Of a stretch of DNA of 10,981 bases, positions 6,359 through 10,981 are shown piece by piece. The stretch spans positions 1-10,981 of the forward strand of contig CAYWSM010000037.1 in the NCBI GenBank assembly GCA_964460935.1. The letters are read 5' to 3'. The number at the start of each line of letters is the position of its first letter. Position 1 is the stretch's first letter. The position numbers and the translations under genes were made by a program. The notes under the pieces were generated by a model that searched no databases, had not been told where the DNA came from, and saw only the letters and a list, made by a program, of their open reading frames with translations. This stretch comes from DATMXP01 sp964460935. Lineage in GTDB: Bacteria > Acidobacteriota > Terriglobia > Terriglobales > Acidobacteriaceae.

Positions 6359-9300
6359 ATTCCGATTCAACCCGGGCGTGAACTTCACGCCGGCCATGGA
6401 AGATTGTGAAAACTGCGGGTACGAAGAAGAGGGTCGCAATGGTAGCGAACACCAGTCCTCCGATAACGGCTCGTCCCAATGGAGCGTTCTGCTCGCCACC
6501 TTCGCCCATGCCGAGCGCCATTGGGATCATGCCGATGATCATCGCCAGAGCGGTCATCAACACCGGGCGGATACGGGTGTATCCGGCGGAGACCGCCGCC
6601 TTGAATGCAGGCATGCCGGAATCCATCTGTTCGCGAGCAAAGGAAACCATCAGGATGGAGTTCGCAGTTGCTACGCCCATACACATGACGGCACCCGTGA
6701 GAGCAGGGACACTCAATCTGGTGTGCGTCAGGAGCAGCAACCAACAGATGCCTGCTAAAGCTCCGGGCAATGCGGTGATGATAATGAAAGGATCCAGCCA
6801 GGACTGGAAGTTCACCACGATCAGCAGGTACACCAGCACGATCGCCATCAGCAACCCAACGCCAAGGCCAAAGAAGGATGACTTCATCGTTTCCACCTGT
6901 CCGCGCACGATGATGCGTGAACCGCGCGGAAGATGCCCATCGAACTGGTGCACGATTTTCATGGTGTCGGTTGCAACAGCGCCGAGATCGCGGCCATCGG
7001 TGCTCGCGTACACGTCCATAACCGGCTGCACGTTGTAGTGGTTTACAACCGCCGGCGTTGCAGTTGGCGTGACGTTTACCAAGTTGCCTAACATCTGTTG
7101 GGTACGCGACTGGCTGTTATTAACGGGTACATTCATCACATCCTGAAACGATGTAATGCGGTACTGCGGAGCCTGCACGGCGATGTTGTACGTAACGCCG
7201 TTCTTTGGATTGAGCCAGAAGTTCGGGGCAGTCTGGAAACTGCCGCTCAAGGATACGAGTACGCTCTGCGCAACGTCGCGGGCGGTCATGCCAACCTGCG
7301 TCACACGCGAACGGTCGATATCCATGGACAAGGTGGGCATATTCAACATCTGCTGCACATGAACGTCCGCAGCGCCCGGGACATGCCGCAACTTATTCGC
7401 GATCTGTTGAGCGATATAGTAGTTTGATCGCATGTCATTGCCCATTACCTGGATGTCAATCGGGGCGGGCAGACCAAAGTTCAAGATTTGCGAGATGATG
7501 TCGGCGGGCTGGAAAAAGAACTCTACGCCGGGGAATTCCTTGGGCAATTCCTGACGCAACTTGCGTACGTACTCGACAGTCGGATGATGGTGCTCTGGAT
7601 CAAGCGCAACCTGGATTTCGGCGTCGTTGGTACCGATGACGCCCGAGTTGCTGTATGACAGGTTCAAGCCCGAGTACGGTACTCCGATGTTATCCAGAAC
7701 CGTCGTCACTTCATTGCGCGGAATGTTTTGCCGGATGACACTCTCGACCTGATCCGTGAGACGGGCAGTTTCTTCCACTCTCAGACCGGGGCGAGCGCGC
7801 ACGTGCAATCGAAGCAGACCAGCATCCACCTGAGGGAAGAAGTCTTGTCCAAGGAAGAATGCCAGCCCAAGGGACAGGAAGCAGAATGCGGCAAAGCAGA
7901 GCGCAAAGCCCTTGCGGTGCTCCAGCGCGGTTTCCAGCAAGCTCTCGTATGCACTGCGGAAATTCTCGAAACCTCGTTCAAATCCGCGCTGCCAGCGTCC
8001 GAAAACCGTTTTTGGTTCATCTGCCTTGTGCTCGTGTCCGCGCATGATGTACATGACGAGAGTAGGGACGAGGGTACGTGACAACAGGTACGACGCGAGC
8101 ATCGCGAACACAACGGCTTCCGCCATCGGCACAAACAAGAAGCGCGCGACGCCGGTGAGGAAGAACATCGGCACAAACACAATGCAAATGCAAAGCGTGG
8201 ACACGAATGCCGGCACGGCGATCTGTTGTGCACCGTCGAGAATTGCCGTCTCCATGTCTTTGCCCATGGAGATATTTCGCTCGATGTTCTCGATGGTCAC
8301 AGTCGCGTCGTCGACGAGAATGCCGACGGCCAAGGCGAGTCCGCCGAGCGTCATGATGTTGATCGTCTCGCCCAGGGCGCCAAGCAAGATCACCGATACA
8401 AAGATCGACAGCGGAATCGAAATCGAAATGATGACCGTGGGCCGCCAATCGCCGATAAAGAGCAGGATCATCAATGCCGTCAGAGCAGCGGCAATCAGCG
8501 CTTCACGGATTACGCCGTTAATCGACGCGCGCACAAACAGCGACTGATCGAAGAGAGAACTGATCTTCAGGGCCGGTGGCAGCGACTGGGCCGCAATCGG
8601 CACGAGGTCCTTCACGGCTTTCACGATGTCGAGTGTGGATGCGCTGCCAATTTTCAGGACGGACATCAGTGAGCCGCGTACTCCGTCCTGTCGCACAATA
8701 TTTGTCTGCGGCGTGAAACCGTCTCTCACATGCGCCACATCGCGAAGATAAAGCGTCGATCCGTTGACGGTACGCACCGGGAGGTTATTCAGTTCCTGAA
8801 TCGTCTCCGGCGTGCCGTTCATGTCTACGGCGTACTCCAGTGAGCCAATCTTTACTGATCCTGACGGAACCACCAGGTTCTGCGCGTTGACGGCGTTCAC
8901 GATGTCTGTCGGCGTCAAGTTGTACTGCTGAAGCTTCGCTTCATCGAGATCGACCATAATCTGGCGCTGCTTGCCGCCATATGGATACGGCATGGCAGCA
9001 CCCTGCACGGTAGCCAGTTGAGTGCGCAGAAAGTTGTTACCGAGGTCGAACAACTGCTGTTCGGGAAGCGTTCTGCTTGAAAGACCAAGCTGAATAATTG
9101 GAATCGTCGAGGCCGTATAGCTGATGACCAGTGGTGGCGTGGCACCTGCCGGAAGACTGCGGAGAATGGTTTGTGAGGTTGACGTCACCTGCGACATTGC
9201 GGTCTGGATGTTCGTTCCGGGCCGGAAGAACACCTTCACTACCGCTACGCCGCCTAGCGATGTGGACTCGATGTGCTCGATGTCGTTCACGAGCGTGGTC

Positions 9301-9512
9301 ATGGCACGCTCGGAGTTGCTGACGATTCGAGTCGCCATTTCCGCCGGCGGCAAGCCGTTATAGTTCCATACGACGCTGATGACGGGAATATTGATTTCAG
9401 GAAAGATATCGACAGGCGTTCTGAGAAGAACAAGCGGCGTTAGCAGCAATATGATCAGCGCCATCACGATAAACGTGTACGGCCTGCGCAACGCCAATTT
9501 AACAATCCACAT
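6357..9512 (-). CDS. RND efflux pump, inner-membrane permease (AcrB/HAE1-like)
   Basis: The protein has 1051 residues, the normal length for the AcrB family. It is the proton-driven pump of the tripartite system. A first membrane helix (about 11-31) is followed by a large periplasmic porter/docking loop, a block of membrane helices, a second loop and a second block, the usual duplicated RND layout. The fourth-helix motif GILVDDATVTIEN contains the proton-relay pair Asp401-Asp402 (AcrB Asp407-Asp408), and the second half has YTRIRPVLMTALA with the conserved arginine. At the place of AcrB Lys940 the sequence reads GVATANSILMVSFA, giving Ala950 instead of lysine. The VDD motif and adaptor/channel neighbours favour an organic-compound (HAE1) rather than heavy-metal (HME) pump, but the substrate cannot be read from sequence. 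The ATG at 9512 has only a weak ribosome site (GGGG). First gene of the operon. Confidence 0.95.
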   Translation of the reverse strand: MWIVKLALRRPYTFIVMALIILLLTPLVLLRTPVDIFPEINIPVISVVWNYNGLPPAEMATRIVSNSERAMTTLVNDIEHIESTSLGGVAVVKVFFRPGTNIQTAMSQVTSTSQTILRSLPAGATPPLVISYTASTIPIIQLGLSSRTLPEQQLFDLGNNFLRTQLATVQGAAMPYPYGGKQRQIMVDLDEAKLQQYNLTPTDIVNAVNAQNLVVPSGSVKIGSLEYAVDMNGTPETIQELNNLPVRTVNGSTLYLRDVAHVRDGFTPQTNIVRQDGVRGSLMSVLKIGSASTLDIVKAVKDLVPIAAQSLPPALKISSLFDQSLFVRASINGVIREALIAAALTALMILLFIGDWRPTVIISISIPLSIFVSVILLGALGETINIMTLGGLALAVGILVDDATVTIENIERNISMGKDMETAILDGAQQIAVPAFVSTLCICIVFVPMFFLTGVARFLFVPMAEAVVFAMLASYLLSRTLVPTLVMYIMRGHEHKADEPKTVFGRWQRGFERGFENFRSAYESLLETALEHRKGFALCFAAFCFLSLGLAFFLGQDFFPQVDAGLLRLHVRARPGLRVEETARLTDQVESVIRQNIPRNEVTTVLDNIGVPYSGLNLSYSNSGVIGTNDAEIQVALDPEHHHPTVEYVRKLRQELPKEFPGVEFFFQPADIISQILNFGLPAPIDIQVMGNDMRSNYYIAQQIANKLRHVPGAADVHVQQMLNMPTLSMDIDRSRVTQVGMTARDVAQSVLVSLSGSFQTAPNFWLNPKNGVTYNIAVQAPQYRITSFQDVMNVPVNNSQSRTQQMLGNLVNVTPTATPAVVNHYNVQPVMDVYASTDGRDLGAVATDTMKIVHQFDGHLPRGSRIIVRGQVETMKSSFFGLGVGLLMAIVLVYLLIVVNFQSWLDPFIIITALPGALAGICWLLLLTHTRLSVPALTGAVMCMGVATANSILMVSFAREQMDSGMPAFKAAVSAGYTRIRPVLMTALAMIIGMIPMALGMGEGGEQNAPLGRAVIGGLVFATIATLFFVPAVFTIFHGRREVHARVESE

Positions 9513-9625
9513 TCGTAAACCCCAGCATCTCTATGAAACCCGGGAATCCGGGCAGAATTCCATCATACTCGAAGATTCGATACGGTTCGTTTCGGATTTA
9601 ATTTTTTCGTGTTACAGTCGAATTA
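9513..9625. promoter_or_regulatory. Divergent promoter region between efflux operon and TetR gene
   Basis: This 113-bp gap must carry the promoters of both divergent units. On the minus strand TATGAT (9562-9567) is a good -10 box for the efflux operon and would give a leader of about 40 nt; no clear -35 box is seen. On the plus strand TTTAAT (9597-9602) is a possible -10 box for the TetR gene, also with a weak -35. The AT-rich part lies next to the TetR start. Both promoter guesses are by eye. Confidence 0.5.
9578..9594. promoter_or_regulatory. Candidate TetR operator (imperfect palindrome)
   Basis: CGATACG and CGTTTCG flank a 3-bp centre (GTT, 9585-9587); six of seven arm positions are complementary, and further matches continue outward to about 9573-9599. 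It lies just upstream of the -10 candidates of both divergent promoters, where a bound TetR dimer would block both. A second small inverted repeat (TCGAA at 9569-9573, TTCGA at 9576-9580) overlaps its left edge. Assignment to this regulator is inference from position and symmetry. Confidence 0.5.
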
Positions 9626-10258
9626 ATGGATGTCAGCACTGTTTCCCGACCCCCTGGTCGTCCCCGCAGCGACGAAGCTCGCAAGGCTATTCTCGTCAGT
9701 ACGCTGGATTTGCTGGAGGAAGTAGGTTTTTCGTCCCTGTGCATCGAAGGAATCGCCGCGCGAGCAGGCGTTAGCAAGGCCACGGTCTATCGCTGGTGGA
9801 AAAATAAGGCGGAACTCGTCGTCGAGGCCTTTCTCAGCATGGTCGGGCCCGAACTTCGTTTTAATACCGATGAGCCTCTTGAAGATGCTTTGCGGAGCCA
9901 AATGCATCGTTTGGCCAAGATATTCTCCAGCAGTGTGGGCACGGTGATCGCTGCCGTGATTGGTGCCGGTCAGTCGGAACCAGAAATGCTTAAAGCCTTC
10001 ACTGATGGCTGGATTGAGCCGCGCCGCGCTGACGCCCGGCAACTGCTGCAGGATGAAATGGACCGTGGCGCGATGCGCGACGATGTGCCTCCTGATGTCA
10101 TGCTCGATCTCTTATATGGCGCGTTTTATTTTCGTTTACTGATTCGTAAACATCCGCTTGACGACGAATTTGTAGAGGGGATTGCCAACATCGTGATGGC
10201 CGGATGGAAGCAGCGGAGACAGCCGGCTAAGAACGGCAAATCACACCGGAAGAAGTAG
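9626..10258 (+). CDS. TetR/AcrR-family transcriptional regulator, probable repressor of the efflux operon
   Basis: The protein has 210 residues, a typical TetR length. The N-terminal DNA-binding domain includes the opening GRPRSDEARKAIL, a helix LDLLEEVGFSSL and the helix-turn-helix at about 38-60 (IEGIAARAGVSKATVYRWW), followed by KNKAEL; this matches the TetR_N family closely. The rest (about 65-195) is the helical ligand-binding and dimerisation domain, resembling TetR C-terminal groups seen with GRPR-type regulators. The C-terminus is strongly basic (KSHRKK). The gene is divergent from the RND operon with 113 bp between starts, the standard arrangement for local repression relieved by a pump substrate; autoregulation is likely. 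No Shine-Dalgarno site precedes the ATG at 9626, so initiation may depend on a short or absent leader, but the start fits the family well. Confidence 0.93.
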   Translation: MDVSTVSRPPGRPRSDEARKAILVSTLDLLEEVGFSSLCIEGIAARAGVSKATVYRWWKNKAELVVEAFLSMVGPELRFNTDEPLEDALRSQMHRLAKIFSSSVGTVIAAVIGAGQSEPEMLKAFTDGWIEPRRADARQLLQDEMDRGAMRDDVPPDVMLDLLYGAFYFRLLIRKHPLDDEFVEGIANIVMAGWKQRRQPAKNGKSHRKK

Positions 10259-10265
10259 TTGGTCA

Positions 10266-10289
10266 CCTGCGGCGATTAGTTGCCGCAGG
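10266..10289. other. Hairpin between convergent gene ends
   Basis: CCTGCGGC (10266-10273) and GCCGCAGG (10282-10289) form a perfect 8-bp stem with an 8-nt loop, placed between the TetR stop and the end of the convergent enzyme gene; the latter's stop codon (10276-10278) lies in the loop. No T run follows on either strand, so a role as a bidirectional terminator or 3'-end stabiliser is possible but not a canonical call. Confidence 0.45.
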
Positions 10290-10981
10290 GAGCCACGTTT
10301 CTCCAATTCAGCACCGTGTCGTTCTCCGTCTGGTCACCGTTACTGCCATAGTTCAGCGTCAGAACACGGTTGTTGAGTTCTTCGCATGAGCTGCCCTTCT
10401 CGACATAATCCCAGGAACCGAGCGCGTACTTGTATTGAAGCTGCACGCCTTCATTGCCGCTAAGTGTGATCGTCCAGTGCGTGCTGTCGATCTTCGTCAA
10501 CGAAACTGCGCTGGGATCCCATTGAGGAAGGTTGCCATCGAGTTGGTCGAGCGTTCCCGCGATGTGGACTGCGAAGCCGGTGCTATCGGTGTTCGAGGGA
10601 ACTGTGACATTGAACGTGAGAGTTACTTTGCGCTGCTTCGCTGCGCCGTTTACCTCATTCGAGTAATCGGAGCGGTTATAGGACGTATCGATAGCGCGGA
10701 CTACATAATAATAGGTTGTTCCCGACACAACTCCTGAGTCGGTGTAGGTTGCCGAGGTGATGGTGGCGATGATCGTATACGGCCCGCCGCTTTGAACAGC
10801 ACGAAGCACTTCATAGCCATACATGGTCGGATCGCCGGTTACCGGATCCCATGCGAGCGAGATGCTCTTGGGACTGCTACCAGTAACGCGCAGGTTCTGC
10901 GGGATCGCAGGAGGTGTCTGGTCGTCGCTTGGATTGACCGTCAGCTTTCCCGGATTGCCTGGTACTTCGGTGAACGGGCCG
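10276..10981 (-). CDS. C-terminal part of a secreted, probably starch-active glycoside hydrolase (FN3 plus starch-binding-like module)
   Basis: The frame is open to the window edge, so the N-terminal part is missing; 234 residues are visible. After a linker (LTVNPSDDQTPPAIPQNL) comes a fibronectin type III domain of about 90 residues (SPKSISLAWDPVTGD, then YEVLRA, TYTDSGVVSGTTYYYVVRAID). The last 105 or so residues form a beta-rich module (VTLTFNVTVPSN, HWTITLSGNEGVQLQYKYALG, SWDYVEKGSSCEELNNR, VLNWR). Its YKY...SWDYVEKG pattern resembles the C-terminal modules of amylopullulanases and the CBM20-like starch-binding fold. This suggests an exported alpha-amylase or pullulanase, but the catalytic domain is outside the window, so enzyme class is inference. 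Two cysteines are visible, one in GSSCEEL and one three residues from the end (APCGN), and might form a disulfide. The stop is TAA at 10276-10278. An internal ATG at 10824 lies inside the FN3 domain and is not a start. Confidence 0.75.
   Translation of the reverse strand, partial: GPFTEVPGNPGKLTVNPSDDQTPPAIPQNLRVTGSSPKSISLAWDPVTGDPTMYGYEVLRAVQSGGPYTIIATITSATYTDSGVVSGTTYYYVVRAIDTSYNRSDYSNEVNGAAKQRKVTLTFNVTVPSNTDSTGFAVHIAGTLDQLDGNLPQWDPSAVSLTKIDSTHWTITLSGNEGVQLQYKYALGSWDYVEKGSSCEELNNRVLTLNYGSNGDQTENDTVLNWRNVAPCGN

Noticed and set aside
6344..6499. Longer membrane fusion protein starting at the ATG at 6499
   Set aside because: It would overlap the last 143 bp of the pump gene, add residues unlike the family and ignore the clear ribosome site before 6343.
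7912..8547. Plus-strand open frame of 211 codons
   Set aside because: It is antisense to the membrane-helix block of the RND pump, has low-complexity composition and no ribosome site.
9626..10042. Antisense open frames across the TetR gene
   Set aside because: The plus-strand frame encodes a clear TetR protein over the full length; the opposite frames are shadows.
1..10981. CRISPR array, insertion sequence, tRNA or rRNA gene, prophage or defence island
   Set aside because: No regularly spaced repeats, transposase, integrase, tRNA-like ends or defence proteins were seen; all sizeable frames are accounted for by the regulator, metabolic, efflux and hydrolase genes.

Overview
The window looks like a chromosomal piece of a moderately GC-rich, Gram-negative bacterium. 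The tripartite efflux system implies an outer membrane. My best guess for the lineage is Acidobacteriota (Terriglobia, Koribacter-like), because of the gene styles: a large acyl-CoA synthetase/GNAT fusion, an HAE1-type RND operon, and a secreted starch-active enzyme with FN3 and starch-binding-type C-terminal modules. That assignment is inference from general familiarity, not from a marker gene. All main reading frames are intact, and I see no mobile element, CRISPR array, tRNA or rRNA.

Layout from left to right: (1) positions 2-445, plus strand, the 3' part of an Rrf2-family regulator with three cysteines suitable for an Fe-S cluster; (2) 601-3381, plus strand, a 926-residue Pat-like protein joining a complete NDP-forming acyl-CoA synthetase to a GNAT acetyltransferase, followed by a textbook intrinsic terminator (3400-3426); (3) 3427-3638, a non-coding stretch between convergent genes that holds several inverted repeats; (4) 3639-9512, minus strand, a tightly packed three-gene efflux operon transcribed in the order RND pump, membrane fusion protein, outer-membrane channel; (5) 9513-9625, a divergent promoter region with a palindromic operator candidate; (6) 9626-10258, plus strand, a TetR-family regulator, probably the repressor of the efflux operon; (7) 10276-10981, minus strand, the C-terminal end of a secreted, probably starch-degrading enzyme that continues beyond the window.

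How the genes work together: the efflux genes form one transcription unit with a 13-nt gap and a 4-nt overlap between cistrons. They encode all three parts of a pump spanning the envelope. The divergent TetR gene is the usual arrangement for ligand-responsive control of such pumps. The Rrf2 gene and the Pat-like gene lie in the same direction 155 bp apart. A redox- or iron-sensitive control of acetyl-CoA and lysine-acetylation metabolism is possible but not shown.

I did not find a clearly new system. The points most worth a second look are the Pat-like protein, which keeps both histidines expected for acyl-CoA synthetase catalysis, and the RND pump, which keeps the paired aspartates of the proton relay but has alanine where AcrB has its relay lysine.
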